DNA of 64,000 bases from Serratia sarumanii (GTDB lineage Bacteria; Pseudomonadota; Gammaproteobacteria; Enterobacterales; Enterobacteriaceae), in NCBI RefSeq assembly GCF_029962605.1, contig NZ_CP124750.1, positions 1 to 64,000 on the forward strand, read 5' to 3'. Positions 28,998 to 38,081 of this stretch are shown piece by piece. The translations under genes and the position numbers were made by a program. How positions within the stretch are numbered: the first letter of the stretch is position 1; each line of letters starts with the position of its first letter. The notes beneath the pieces are model-generated. The model ran no database searches. It was not told where the DNA came from and worked only from the letters and a program-made list of their open reading frames with translations.

Positions 28998-29915
28998 ATG
29001 CAAAAGTTTGATACCAAGACCTTCCAGGGCCTGATCCTGACACTGCAGGATTATTGGGCGCGCCAGGGCTGCACCATCGTTCAACCATTGGACATGGAAG
29101 TCGGCGCGGGAACCTCACACCCGATGACGTGCCTGCGCGCACTGGGGCCGGAGCCGATGGCCGCCGCCTATGTGCAGCCATCCCGCCGCCCGACCGACGG
29201 CCGCTACGGTGAAAACCCGAACCGTCTGCAGCACTACTACCAGTTCCAGGTGGTGATTAAGCCATCGCCGGACAACATTCAGGAACTCTACCTGGGCTCG
29301 CTGAAAGAGCTGGGTCTGGATCCGACCATCCACGACATTCGCTTCGTGGAAGACAACTGGGAAAACCCGACGCTCGGCGCCTGGGGCCTGGGTTGGGAAG
29401 TGTGGCTGAACGGCATGGAAGTGACGCAGTTCACCTACTTCCAGCAGGTCGGCGGCCTGGAGTGCAAGCCGGTGACCGGCGAGATCACTTACGGCCTGGA
29501 GCGCCTGGCGATGTACATCCAGGGCGTGGACAGCGTATATGATCTGGTGTGGAGCAACGGCCCGCTGGGCGTCACCACCTACGGCGACGTGTTCCACCAG
29601 AACGAAGTGGAGCAGTCCACCTACAACTTCGAATACGCCGATGTCGACTTCCTGTTCTCCTGCTTCGAGCAGTACGAGAAAGAAGCCCAATCGCTGCTGG
29701 CGCTGGAAAAACCGCTGCCGCTGCCGGCCTACGAACGCATCCTGAAGGCGGGCCATACCTTCAACCTGCTGGACGCGCGCAAGGCGATTTCGGTGACCGA
29801 GCGTCAACGCTACATTCTGCGCATCCGCACGCTGACCAAAGCCGTTGCCGAAGCCTACTACGCTTCCCGCGAAGCGCTGGGCTTCCCGATGTGCAACAAG
29901 AAGAACGAGAACTAA
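28998..29915 (+). CDS. glyQ: Glycine-tRNA ligase alpha subunit
   Basis: Catalytic class II aminoacyl-tRNA synthetase subunit of the alpha2beta2 glycyl-tRNA synthetase, 305 residues (E. coli 303). It starts [20 protein letters not shown] and includes motif 2/3 stretches such as [19 protein letters not shown] and [13 protein letters not shown]. The upstream in-frame extension to 28773 lacks homology. No clear Shine-Dalgarno precedes ATG 28998. glyS follows after 9 bases. Confidence 0.97.
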   Translation: MQKFDTKTFQGLILTLQDYWARQGCTIVQPLDMEVGAGTSHPMTCLRALGPEPMAAAYVQPSRRPTDGRYGENPNRLQHYYQFQVVIKPSPDNIQELYLGSLKELGLDPTIHDIRFVEDNWENPTLGAWGLGWEVWLNGMEVTQFTYFQQVGGLECKPVTGEITYGLERLAMYIQGVDSVYDLVWSNGPLGVTTYGDVFHQNEVEQSTYNFEYADVDFLFSCFEQYEKEAQSLLALEKPLPLPAYERILKAGHTFNLLDARKAISVTERQRYILRIRTLTKAVAEAYYASREALGFPMCNKKNEN

Positions 29916-29924
29916 GAGGCAGCC

Positions 29925-31994
29925 ATGACTCAACAGACTTTCCTGGTGGAAATCGGCACGGAAGAGCTGCCGCCGAAGGCTCTTCGTTCCCTGGCGGAAT
30001 CTTTCGCCGCCAACTTCACCGCCGAGCTGGACAACGCCGGCCTGGAACACGGTGACGTGAGCTGGTTCGCCGCACCGCGCCGTCTGGCGCTGAAAGTGGC
30101 CAACCTGAGCGCGGCGCAGGCCGATCGCGAAATTGAAAAACGCGGCCCGGCGATCGCCCAGGCGTTCGACGCCGAAGGCAAACCGAGCAAAGCGGCCGAA
30201 GGCTGGGCGCGCGGCTGCGGCATCACCGTCGATCAGGCTGAACGCCTGGTGACCGACAAGGGCGAGTGGTTGATGTACCGCGCCCACGTCAAAGGCCAGT
30301 CGGCGCAGGCGCTGCTGGCCGGCATGGTCAGCACCGCGCTGGCCAAACTGCCGATTCCGAAACTGATGCGTTGGGGCGACTCCGACGTGCAGTTCGTGCG
30401 TCCGGTGCACACCGTCACGATGCTGTTGGGCGCCGATCTGATCCCGGGCACCGTGCTGGGCATCGACTCTGCGCGCACCGTGCGCGGCCACCGCTTCATG
30501 GGCGAAGCCGAGTTCACCCTCGACAACGCCGACCAATACCCGCAGATCCTGCTGGAGCGCGGCAAAGTGGTCGCCGATTATGAAGCGCGTAAAGCCCTCA
30601 TCAAGCGCGATGCCGAGCTGGCGGCGCAGAAGATTGGCGGCAAGGCCGATCTGAGCGACAGCCTGCTGGAAGAAGTGGCCTCGCTGGTGGAATGGCCGGT
30701 GGTGCTGACCGCCAAATTCGAAGAGAAATTCCTGGCGGTGCCGGCGGAAGCGCTGGTGTACACCATGAAGGGCGACCAGAAGTATTTCCCGGTGTACGAC
30801 GCCGCGGGCAAACTGCTGCCGAACTTTATCTTCGTGGCCAACATCGAGTCGAAAGACCCGCAGCAGATCATCTCCGGTAACGAAAAGGTGGTGCGTCCGC
30901 GCCTGGCCGACGCCGAGTTCTTCTTCAACACTGACCGCAAGAAACGCCTGGAAGACAACCTGCCGCGCCTGGAAACCGTGCTGTTCCAACAGCAGCTGGG
31001 CACCCTGCGCGACAAGACCGACCGTATTCAGGCGCTGGCGGGCTGGGTTGCCGGCCAGATCGGCGCCGACGTCAACCACGCCACCCGCGCGGGCCTGCTG
31101 TCGAAGTGCGACCTGATGACCAACATGGTGTTCGAATTCACCGACACCCAGGGCGTGATGGGCATGCACTACGCGCGCCACGACGGTGAGGCGGAAGACG
31201 TCGCCGTTGCGCTGAACGAGCAGTATCAGCCGCGCTACGCCGGCGATGCGCTGCCGCAGTCGTTGGTGGCCTGTTCCCTGGCGATCGCCGACAAGATGGA
31301 CACCCTGGCCGGCATCTTCGGCATCGGGCAGCATCCGAAAGGCGATAAAGACCCGTTCGCGCTGCGCCGCGCCGCGCTGGGCGTATTGCGCATCATCGTC
31401 GAGAAAAACCTGCCGCTGGATCTGCAGACCCTGACCGAAGAGGCCGTGCGCCTGTACGGCAGCAAGCTGACCAACGCCAAGGTGGTCGACGAGGTGGTGG
31501 AATTCATGCTGGGCCGCTTCCGCGCCTGGTATCAGGAGGAAGGCCACGCTGTCGATACCATTCAGGCGGTGCTGGCGCGCCGTCCGACCAAGCCGGCCGA
31601 CTTCGACGCGCGCGTCAAGGCGGTCTCCCATTTCCGTACGCTGGAAGCGGCGGCGGCGCTGGCTGCGGCCAACAAACGCGTCTCCAACATTCTGGCCAAG
31701 TCTACCGAAACGCTGAACGACAGCGTGCGCGCCTCGGTGCTGAAGGATGCAGCGGAGATCCAGCTGGCGACTCACCTGGTGGTGCTGCGCGACAAGCTGC
31801 AGCCGTATTTCGCGGCGGGCAACTACCAGGAAGCGCTGGTGGAGCTGGCTGCGCTGCGCGAGCCGGTGGATGCGTTCTTCGACAACGTGATGGTCATGGC
31901 GGACGATGCGGAAGTGCGCGTGAACCGTCTGACGCTGTTGAGCAAGCTGCGCGAACTGTTCCTGCAGGTGGCGGATATCTCCGTGCTGCAGTAA
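29925..31994 (+). CDS. glyS: Glycine-tRNA ligase beta subunit
   Basis: 689-residue beta subunit required for tRNA-Gly recognition. It matches the E. coli protein (689 residues) from [19 protein letters not shown] onward, with an HD-like region ([16 protein letters not shown]) and a C-terminal anticodon-binding helical domain (about 570-689). It follows glyQ in one operon and ends at a strong intrinsic terminator. Confidence 0.97.
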   Translation: MTQQTFLVEIGTEELPPKALRSLAESFAANFTAELDNAGLEHGDVSWFAAPRRLALKVANLSAAQADREIEKRGPAIAQAFDAEGKPSKAAEGWARGCGITVDQAERLVTDKGEWLMYRAHVKGQSAQALLAGMVSTALAKLPIPKLMRWGDSDVQFVRPVHTVTMLLGADLIPGTVLGIDSARTVRGHRFMGEAEFTLDNADQYPQILLERGKVVADYEARKALIKRDAELAAQKIGGKADLSDSLLEEVASLVEWPVVLTAKFEEKFLAVPAEALVYTMKGDQKYFPVYDAAGKLLPNFIFVANIESKDPQQIISGNEKVVRPRLADAEFFFNTDRKKRLEDNLPRLETVLFQQQLGTLRDKTDRIQALAGWVAGQIGADVNHATRAGLLSKCDLMTNMVFEFTDTQGVMGMHYARHDGEAEDVAVALNEQYQPRYAGDALPQSLVACSLAIADKMDTLAGIFGIGQHPKGDKDPFALRRAALGVLRIIVEKNLPLDLQTLTEEAVRLYGSKLTNAKVVDEVVEFMLGRFRAWYQEEGHAVDTIQAVLARRPTKPADFDARVKAVSHFRTLEAAAALAAANKRVSNILAKSTETLNDSVRASVLKDAAEIQLATHLVVLRDKLQPYFAAGNYQEALVELAALREPVDAFFDNVMVMADDAEVRVNRLTLLSKLRELFLQVADISVLQ

Positions 31995-32013
31995 ATGGCC
32001 TCTCTGCTGTGAC

Positions 32014-32037
32014 AAGGCGCCTGCGGGCGCCTTTTTT
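32014..32037 (+). terminator. Intrinsic terminator of glyQS
   Basis: Arms AAGGCGCC and GGCGCCTT around a TGCG loop, followed by a T-run, 20 bases after the glyS stop. Confidence 0.9.
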
Positions 32038-32302
32038 ATTTCCGTTTCCTGGGGGCGAAGTCAAGGTCGCCTGGCGAATTGGGGGGCGACTTGGGGAAAT
32101 TGAAGCGTCCGGTCGCCGACGGCAATGAACCTCAGTGCGTTTTGCGCACGATTTTCAACCGCATCCGGCCGGGGCAATGCTCATCGCAAGCGGAATCGCG
32201 TATCGGAATGCCGCCAGTTGATCTATTCTTATAGGCGCACGGAGTGCGGAAAAAGGGGCGGAGTCCAATGAAAAAGCAGGTTTATAACAGGAGTTATGTC
32301 AC

Positions 32303-33022
32303 ATGGCGGTAGGGATCCAGAGCAGAGGTTTCGCGCGTTGGTTGGCACCGGTATTGGCATTGTTGGTGGTCATGCAATTGACCGCCTGCGGCGATAAAGA
32401 GCCGGAACAGCGCAAAGCATTTATCGATTACTTACAGAATACCGTGATGCGCAGCGGGGCGAACATCCCCACGCTGAGCGAAGACCAGAAGCAGAAGTTC
32501 GGCAACTATGCCGGCGATTACGCGATTTTGGTCGGCTTTTCGCAGCAGCTGTCCAAGTCGGTCGGCGCCAGCCTGACGCCGGCGCTGGATCAGATTAACC
32601 AGATCCGCACCGCGCAGGACTACCTGAACAAACGCGACGCGCTGCAGCAATCGGTCGGCGCGTTGAACCTGCTGGGCCAGCAGATCCAGTCCGCTAAATC
32701 GCAGGCGGATACCGCCCGCGCGGCGCTGAAGCAGCCCGACGATCTGAAGGCGGTGTACAACCAGGCCTATGACAAGATCGTTACCGCACCGGCCAATGCC
32801 TTGATGCCGGCGATCCCGACCACCGCCGGCTTCGTGCAGGATCTGGTGCAGGTTGGCGATTTCCTGCAGAGCCAGGGCAACCAGGTCAGCTTCAACAACA
32901 ACGGCGTTCAGTTCCGCACCGCGCAGCAGGTGGCGCAGTACAACACCATGATGTCGAATCTGGTGGCCAAGCAGCAGAACCTGCTGAATGCGCAGAAAGC
33001 CGTTCAAAGCGTGACGCAATAA
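32303..33022 (+). CDS. yiaF: DUF3053 lipoprotein YiaF
   Basis: 239-residue lipoprotein with homology along the length of E. coli YiaF (236). The signal segment ends LVVMQLTAC with acylated Cys29; the rest is helical, with KAFIDYLQNTVMRSG near the N-terminus. Function unknown. AGGAG lies 10 bases before ATG. The 308-base gap upstream holds the glyS terminator and a 14-codon ORF (32268-32312) that overlaps this start; otherwise nothing was seen there. Confidence 0.9.
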   Translation: MAVGIQSRGFARWLAPVLALLVVMQLTACGDKEPEQRKAFIDYLQNTVMRSGANIPTLSEDQKQKFGNYAGDYAILVGFSQQLSKSVGASLTPALDQINQIRTAQDYLNKRDALQQSVGALNLLGQQIQSAKSQADTARAALKQPDDLKAVYNQAYDKIVTAPANALMPAIPTTAGFVQDLVQVGDFLQSQGNQVSFNNNGVQFRTAQQVAQYNTMMSNLVAKQQNLLNAQKAVQSVTQ

Positions 33023-33041
33023 CGCACCGCATGCACGACAT

Positions 33042-33070
33042 ACGGGCCGGCATTGCCGGCCCGTTTTATT
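33042..33070 (+). terminator. Intrinsic terminator after yiaF
   Basis: Perfect 10-bp arms ACGGGCCGGC and GCCGGCCCGT with an ATT loop, then TTTATTT, 20 bases after the stop. Confidence 0.9.
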
Positions 33071-33255
33071 TCCCCTCAGCGTTTCCAATAGCTTGCTGGT
33101 TTATTGCGCAGGCTTCTGTACTACACTTCAATTAATCCATTCATTCGGCAATGTAGTTTTCTTTCATTCATCACTTCGCTAGTTCCCGGCGGGATGAATG
33201 CTCACAGGGATGATCAAACAGAGCGTCGCGATCGGCGCCGCAGTTGAAAATAAAT

Positions 33256-33432
33256 TGTGATGTTTATCACAATTTAAAAACAAACCATCAGTTTAAAAAT
33301 GTGATCAACATCACTTTATTTTGGGTTTTCAGGCGATTTTTTTCTCACTGTGCTTTTTTTACACGCCATAAGTGTGATCTTTATCACTATAAAGGGTGGT
33401 TTGTTGGGGTGTTGTATGTGATTTGTGTCACA
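33256..33432. promoter_or_regulatory. Four CRP-binding sites upstream of mtlA
   Basis: TGTGA-N6-TCACA (or TCACT) occurs at 33256-33271, 33300-33315, 33373-33388 and 33417-33432; the first and last are full consensus. Centres are 44, 73 and 44 bases apart. E. coli mtlA also has an unusual array of CRP sites. They fill most of the 542-base gap after yiaF; the promoter probably lies between 33433 and 33500. Confidence 0.88.
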
Positions 33433-33564
33433 AAAAATCCGTGAAGTTCGCATGACAAAAACAGCGTGATAGAGTCCGTTTCGCATACAGCGGCAACACG
33501 GCTGGATCGTCACAACAATAATCACGCGCTCTATTGTCAGCGCGTAACAATAGGGGTGTGTTTT

Positions 33565-35484
33565 ATGTTTTCACCAGACATCAAGGTTAAAGTACAAAAC
33601 TTTGGCCGCTTCCTGAGCAACATGGTGATGCCCAACATCGGCGCCTTTATCGCCTGGGGGATTATCACCGCGCTATTCATTCCAACCGGCTGGCTGCCGA
33701 ATGAAACCTTAGCCAAGCTGGTCGGCCCGATGATCACCTACCTGCTGCCATTGCTGATCGGTTATACCGGCGGGCGGCTGGTGGGCGGCGAGCGCGGCGG
33801 TGTGGTCGGCGCTATCACCACCATGGGCGTCATCGTCGGCGCCGACATGCCGATGTTCCTCGGCTCGATGATCGCCGGTCCGCTGGGCGGCTGGGCTATC
33901 AAGCACTTTGACCGCTGGGTGGACGGCAAGATCAAAAGCGGTTTTGAAATGCTGGTGAACAACTTCTCCGCCGGCATCATCGGCATGCTGCTGGCGATCC
34001 TGGCTTTCCTGGGCATCGGGCCGCTGGTGGAGGTGCTCTCCAAGCTGCTGGCGGCGGGCGTGCACGTGATGGTGAAGAACAACCTGCTGCCACTGGCGTC
34101 CATCTTCGTTGAACCGGCGAAAATCCTGTTCCTGAACAACGCCATCAACCACGGCATCTTCTCGCCGCTGGGTATCCAGCAGGCCACGGAAGTCGGCAAG
34201 TCGGTATTCTTCCTGATCGAAGCCAACCCAGGCCCGGGCATGGGCGTACTGATGGCCTACATGTTCTTCGGTCGCGGCAGCGCCAAGCAATCCGCCGGCG
34301 GTGCGGCAATCATTCACTTCCTGGGTGGCATCCACGAAATCTACTTCCCTTACGTGCTGATGAACCCACGCCTGCTGCTGGCGGTGATCCTGGGGGGCAT
34401 GACCGGCGTCTTCACCCTGACGATGCTGAACGGCGGCCTGGTTTCTCCGGCTTCTCCGGGTTCGATCCTGGCAGTGCTGGCGATGACCCCGAAAGGCGCC
34501 TACTTCGCCAACATTGCGGCGGTGTGCGCAGCCTTTGTCGTCTCCTTCGTGGTGTCCGCTTTCCTACTGAAAACCTCCAAGGTGAAAGAGGATGACGATC
34601 TGGAAGCCGCGACCCGTCGCATGCAAGAGATGAAATCGCAGTCCAAAGGCGGCGCGGCAACGCCGGCATCGGTCGACGGCGATCTGAGCACCGTGCGCAA
34701 AATCATCGTCGCCTGCGATGCGGGCATGGGTTCCAGCGCCATGGGCGCCGGGGTGCTGCGCAAGAAAGTGGCCGACGCCGGGCTGAAGAACATCTCGGTG
34801 ACCAACAGCGCCATCAACAGCCTGCCGGACGATGTGGATCTGGTGATTACCCACCGCGATCTGACCGAGCGTGCGATGCGCCACGCGCCGCAGGCCCAGC
34901 ACATCTCGCTGACCAACTTCCTCGACAGCAAGCTGTACAGCGATTTGGTCGACCGTTTGCTGGCGGCCAACAAAACCAGCGACAACCAACAAAAGGTACT
35001 GGGCGCGCTGGACGACAGCTTCGAAGCCGGTGAATCGAACCTGTTCAAGCTGAGCGAGAGCAACGTGTTCCTCAACCTGCAGGCCAGCGACAAAGAGCAG
35101 GCGATCCGCTTCGCCGGCGAGCAGCTGGTGAAAGGCGGCTACGTCGAGGCGGAGTACGTGCCGGCGATGCTGGAGCGCGAGAAACTCACCTCCACCTACC
35201 TGGGCGAGTCGATCGCCGTGCCGCACGGCACCATTGAGGCCAAAGACCGGGTGCTGCGCACCGGCGTGGTGTTCTGCCAGTACCCGCAGGGCGTGCGCTT
35301 CGGCGAGGAAGAGGATGAAGTGGCCCGTCTGGTGATCGGCATCGCCGCGCGCAACAACGAGCATATTCAGGTGATCACCAGCCTGACCAACGCGCTGGAT
35401 GACGAGAGCGTGATCGAGCGGCTGGCGAATACCACCAGCGTGCAGGAAGTGCTGGACCTGCTCGGCGGCAAAAAAGCCGGATAA
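33565..35484 (+). CDS. mtlA: PTS mannitol-specific EIICBA component
   Basis: Membrane permease that imports D-mannitol and phosphorylates it to mannitol 1-phosphate. Domains in order: IIC membrane part (residues about 1-345, with GGIHEIYFPYV), IIB (phospho-Cys384 in ACDAGMGSSAMG) and IIA (phospho-His554 in IAVPHGT). 639 residues against 637 in E. coli. I use ATG 33565, which matches the E. coli N-terminus; a frame opening at 33466 is upstream leader. First gene of mtlADR, behind a CRP array, so catabolite control is expected; MtlR is the specific repressor. Confidence 0.97.
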   Translation: MFSPDIKVKVQNFGRFLSNMVMPNIGAFIAWGIITALFIPTGWLPNETLAKLVGPMITYLLPLLIGYTGGRLVGGERGGVVGAITTMGVIVGADMPMFLGSMIAGPLGGWAIKHFDRWVDGKIKSGFEMLVNNFSAGIIGMLLAILAFLGIGPLVEVLSKLLAAGVHVMVKNNLLPLASIFVEPAKILFLNNAINHGIFSPLGIQQATEVGKSVFFLIEANPGPGMGVLMAYMFFGRGSAKQSAGGAAIIHFLGGIHEIYFPYVLMNPRLLLAVILGGMTGVFTLTMLNGGLVSPASPGSILAVLAMTPKGAYFANIAAVCAAFVVSFVVSAFLLKTSKVKEDDDLEAATRRMQEMKSQSKGGAATPASVDGDLSTVRKIIVACDAGMGSSAMGAGVLRKKVADAGLKNISVTNSAINSLPDDVDLVITHRDLTERAMRHAPQAQHISLTNFLDSKLYSDLVDRLLAANKTSDNQQKVLGALDDSFEAGESNLFKLSESNVFLNLQASDKEQAIRFAGEQLVKGGYVEAEYVPAMLEREKLTSTYLGESIAVPHGTIEAKDRVLRTGVVFCQYPQGVRFGEEEDEVARLVIGIAARNNEHIQVITSLTNALDDESVIERLANTTSVQEVLDLLGGKKAG

Positions 35485-35497
35485 CGGAATCATTTTA

Positions 35498-35521
35498 AAG
35501 GGTGCAGCTTGCTGCACCCTT
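35498..35521 (+). other. Intercistronic hairpin between mtlA and mtlD
   Basis: AAGGGTGCAG and CTGCACCCTT form a perfect 10-bp stem with a CTTG loop in the 58-base gap. There is no U-run, so it more likely stabilises the upstream message or tunes the ratio of MtlA to MtlD than terminates transcription. Confidence 0.6.
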
Positions 35522-35542
35522 CGACATTAAGAAGGTAGAGTT

Positions 35543-36688
35543 ATGAAAGCATTACATTTTGGCGCAGGGAACATCGGCCGCGGTTTTATCGGCAAGCTGC
35601 TGGCGGACGCCGGGGTTGAGCTGACCTTCGCCGACGTCAATCAAACGGTGCTGGATCTGTTGAACAGCCGTAAAAGTTATCAGGTGCACGTGGTGGGCGA
35701 GCAAGAACGCGTGGAGAGCGTCAACAACGTCAGCGCCGTCAACAGCGGCAGCGAGGCGGCGGTGGCGCTGATCGCCGAGGCGGATCTGGTGACCACCGCC
35801 GTTGGCCCGCAAATTCTCGGCAAAATCGCCGGCACGATCGCCAAAGGGCTGGTGCTGCGTCATCAGCAGGGCAATGAGCAGCCGCTGAACATCATCGCCT
35901 GCGAGAATATGGTGCGCGGCACCAGCCAGCTGAAGCAGCATGTGCTCGCCGCGCTGCCGCAGGACGAGCAGGCATGGGTTGAGCAGCACGTCGGTTTCGT
36001 CGATTCGGCGGTCGACCGCATCGTGCCGCCGGCGGACAGCAGCGATCCGCTGGAAGTGACGGTGGAAACCTTCAGCGAATGGATCGTCGATCAGACCCAG
36101 TTCAAAGGCCAGCCTCCGGCGATCGCCGGCATGGAGCTGACCGACAACCTGATGGCGTTCGTCGAGCGCAAGCTGTTCACCCTCAATACCGGCCACGCCA
36201 TCACCGCCTACCTTGGCCAACGGGCCGGGCTGCAAACCATTCGCGACGCCATTCTCGACCCGGCGATCCGTCGCGTGGTGAAAGGAGCGATGGAAGAGAG
36301 CGGTGCGGTGCTGATCAAGCGCTACGGCTTCGACGCCGACAAGCACGCCGCCTACATCAACAAAATCCTCGGCCGCTTCGAAAACCCGTATCTGCACGAC
36401 GACGTCGAGCGCGTGGGGCGCCAGCCGCTGCGCAAACTGAGCGCCGGCGATCGCCTGATCAAACCGCTGCTGGGCACGCTGGAATACGGCCTGCCGCACG
36501 CCAACCTGATCCAGGGCATCGCCGCCGCCATGAGCTACCGCAGCGAACAGGATCCGCAGGCGCAGGAGTTGGCGGAATTGCTGAACACGCTCGGGCCGAA
36601 AGCCGCGCTGGCGCAAATTTCCGGCCTGCCGGCGGAAAGCGAGGTTGTAGAAGAGGCCGTTGCTGTGTATAACGCCATGCACAAGTAG
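35543..36688 (+). CDS. mtlD: Mannitol-1-phosphate 5-dehydrogenase
   Basis: NAD-dependent dehydrogenase turning mannitol 1-phosphate into fructose 6-phosphate. The N-terminal Rossmann motif is [15 protein letters not shown]; the C-terminal helical domain carries the catalytic Lys region ([16 protein letters not shown]). 381 residues against 382 in E. coli. The ribosome site is AAGAAGG. It is co-transcribed with mtlA and mtlR. Confidence 0.97.
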   Translation: MKALHFGAGNIGRGFIGKLLADAGVELTFADVNQTVLDLLNSRKSYQVHVVGEQERVESVNNVSAVNSGSEAAVALIAEADLVTTAVGPQILGKIAGTIAKGLVLRHQQGNEQPLNIIACENMVRGTSQLKQHVLAALPQDEQAWVEQHVGFVDSAVDRIVPPADSSDPLEVTVETFSEWIVDQTQFKGQPPAIAGMELTDNLMAFVERKLFTLNTGHAITAYLGQRAGLQTIRDAILDPAIRRVVKGAMEESGAVLIKRYGFDADKHAAYINKILGRFENPYLHDDVERVGRQPLRKLSAGDRLIKPLLGTLEYGLPHANLIQGIAAAMSYRSEQDPQAQELAELLNTLGPKAALAQISGLPAESEVVEEAVAVYNAMHK

Positions 36689-36695
36689 AATCGTG

Positions 36696-37334
36696 ATGAT
36701 GAACACCCGAGCGCAGCTTGCTGCGCTCCTGCAATCCGAGTTCGACATCGACGGCCCTCCCCACGCCTTTCGAAAAGCGATGATGGAAGAAGCACAGGCA
36801 TTTGAAAATCAGGTTCTGGAAAAGCTGAACGCGGGCAAAACGGTGCGCAGTTTCCTGATCGCGGCGGTAGAGCTGCTGGCGGAAGCGCTCAACGTGCTGG
36901 TGGTGCAGGTATTCCGCAAGGACGACTATGCGGTGAAATATGCCGTCGAACCGCTATTGTCCGGCAGCGGCCCGCTGGGGGAGCTGTCGGTGCGCCTGAA
37001 GCTGATGTATGGGCTGGGGGTGATCTCCCGCCACGAATATGAAGACGCCGAGCTGCTGATGGCGATGCGCGAAGAGCTGAATCACGACGGTGCGGAATAC
37101 CGCTTCGTCGACGACGAAATCCTCGGGCCGTTCGGCGAGCTGCACTGCGTGGCCGCGCTGCCGCCGGCGCCGACCTTCCTGCAGCCGGGCGAAGCGGATG
37201 AAGCGCTGATCGCCATGCAGCGTCAGCGCTATCAGCAGATGGTGCGCTCCACCATGGTGCTGTCCATTACCGATCTGATCGCCGGCATCGGCGCCAAACA
37301 ACCTTCCCGACTCTCTCCTCTCGGCCGCGGCTAA
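36696..37334 (+). CDS. mtlR: Mannitol operon repressor MtlR
   Basis: 212-residue MtlR, a helical protein without an obvious DNA-binding motif that represses the mtl operon. Conserved core: VLEKLNAGKTVRSFLI, VQVFRKDDYAVKYAVEPLL and LREELNHDGAEYRF-like segments. Start ATG 36696 (or the adjacent ATG 36699) is 7 bases after the mtlD stop. The 3' end overlaps by three bases with the convergent LysE-family gene. Confidence 0.93.
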   Translation: MMNTRAQLAALLQSEFDIDGPPHAFRKAMMEEAQAFENQVLEKLNAGKTVRSFLIAAVELLAEALNVLVVQVFRKDDYAVKYAVEPLLSGSGPLGELSVRLKLMYGLGVISRHEYEDAELLMAMREELNHDGAEYRFVDDEILGPFGELHCVAALPPAPTFLQPGEADEALIAMQRQRYQQMVRSTMVLSITDLIAGIGAKQPSRLSPLGRG

Positions 37335-37939
37335 GCAAAGGCCGCGCGCCACTCGTCGAACAGCAACCACAGCGCGGTGGCGGCCATCAGGCCGGACATG
37401 ACGCCGTTAAACGCGCGCAGCTTCCAGGCGACCTGGAGCGCGTTGCGCAACCGGTCGCCCAGCACCGCCCACAGCAGCACACAGGGTAAATTCAGCACGA
37501 CGAAACCTGCGATGACGCTCAGCGTTTGGAAGAAGGTGGCGCCTTCGCGCGGGGTGAACAGGATCGCCACGTTGATCACCATCAGCCAGGCCTTGGGGTT
37601 GACCGCCTGAAACAGCGCGCCGTTGAGGAAACTCATTGGCCTCACCTGCTCTTTGGCGTCCGGCGAGGCCGCCTTGAACAGTTTCCATGACAGCCACAGC
37701 AGGTAGGCGCAGCCGATCACCGCCAGCGGGAAGCGGATGACGCCGGCCCAGCTGAGCGCCAGCGCCAGCAGCGGGATAATGATAGCCAACTGCACCGCGC
37801 AGCCGGCGCCGATGCCGAACAGCATCGGCAGGGTGCGGCGCAGGCCGAAGTTGACGCCCGACGAGGCCAGCAGCAGGTTGTTGGGGCCGGGGGTAATCGA
37901 CATGACGGTGACGTAGCTGACAAAGGCGGAGTCCAGCAT
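37331..37939 (-). CDS. LysE/RhtB-family amino acid exporter
   Basis: 202-residue inner-membrane exporter with about six membrane segments; the family signature is SITPGPNNLLLASSGVNFG near the N-terminus. Substrate cannot be deduced. It is divergent from a MocR-type regulator 142 bases away, a common regulator-exporter arrangement. ATG 37939 is chosen because it begins the family-type N-terminus MLDSAFVSYVTVMSITPGP; a longer frame to 38065 lacks homology. Confidence 0.82.
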   Translation of the reverse strand: MLDSAFVSYVTVMSITPGPNNLLLASSGVNFGLRRTLPMLFGIGAGCAVQLAIIIPLLALALSWAGVIRFPLAVIGCAYLLWLSWKLFKAASPDAKEQVRPMSFLNGALFQAVNPKAWLMVINVAILFTPREGATFFQTLSVIAGFVVLNLPCVLLWAVLGDRLRNALQVAWKLRAFNGVMSGLMAATALWLLFDEWRAAFA

Positions 37940-38034
37940 GGCAGGTTCCTTGAAAATGACGGTAATAACGAGAGGATCAGCATAATCGCTGCAATGAGAT
38001 GGTGACAGAGCCACAAATTGGATATTGTTATGGT

Positions 38035-38060
38035 TACAGTTTTGCAAAATGTAAACTGTA
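38035..38060. promoter_or_regulatory. Inverted repeat in the lysE/mocR divergent promoter
   Basis: TACAGTTT (38035-38042) and AAACTGTA (38053-38060) are perfect 8-bp arms with a 10-base spacer, 22 bases before the MocR start. A likely binding site for that regulator. Confidence 0.6.
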
Positions 38061-38081
38061 CCCATTGCCTGGAGAGAAACT

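Noticed and set aside
33244..33444. 66-codon plus-strand frame between yiaF and mtlA
   Set aside because: It coincides with the array of CRP sites, lacks a ribosome site and shows no coding-like composition.
35498..35521. mtlA-mtlD hairpin as a transcription terminator
   Set aside because: There is no U-run after the stem and mtlD-mtlR are expected in the same operon.
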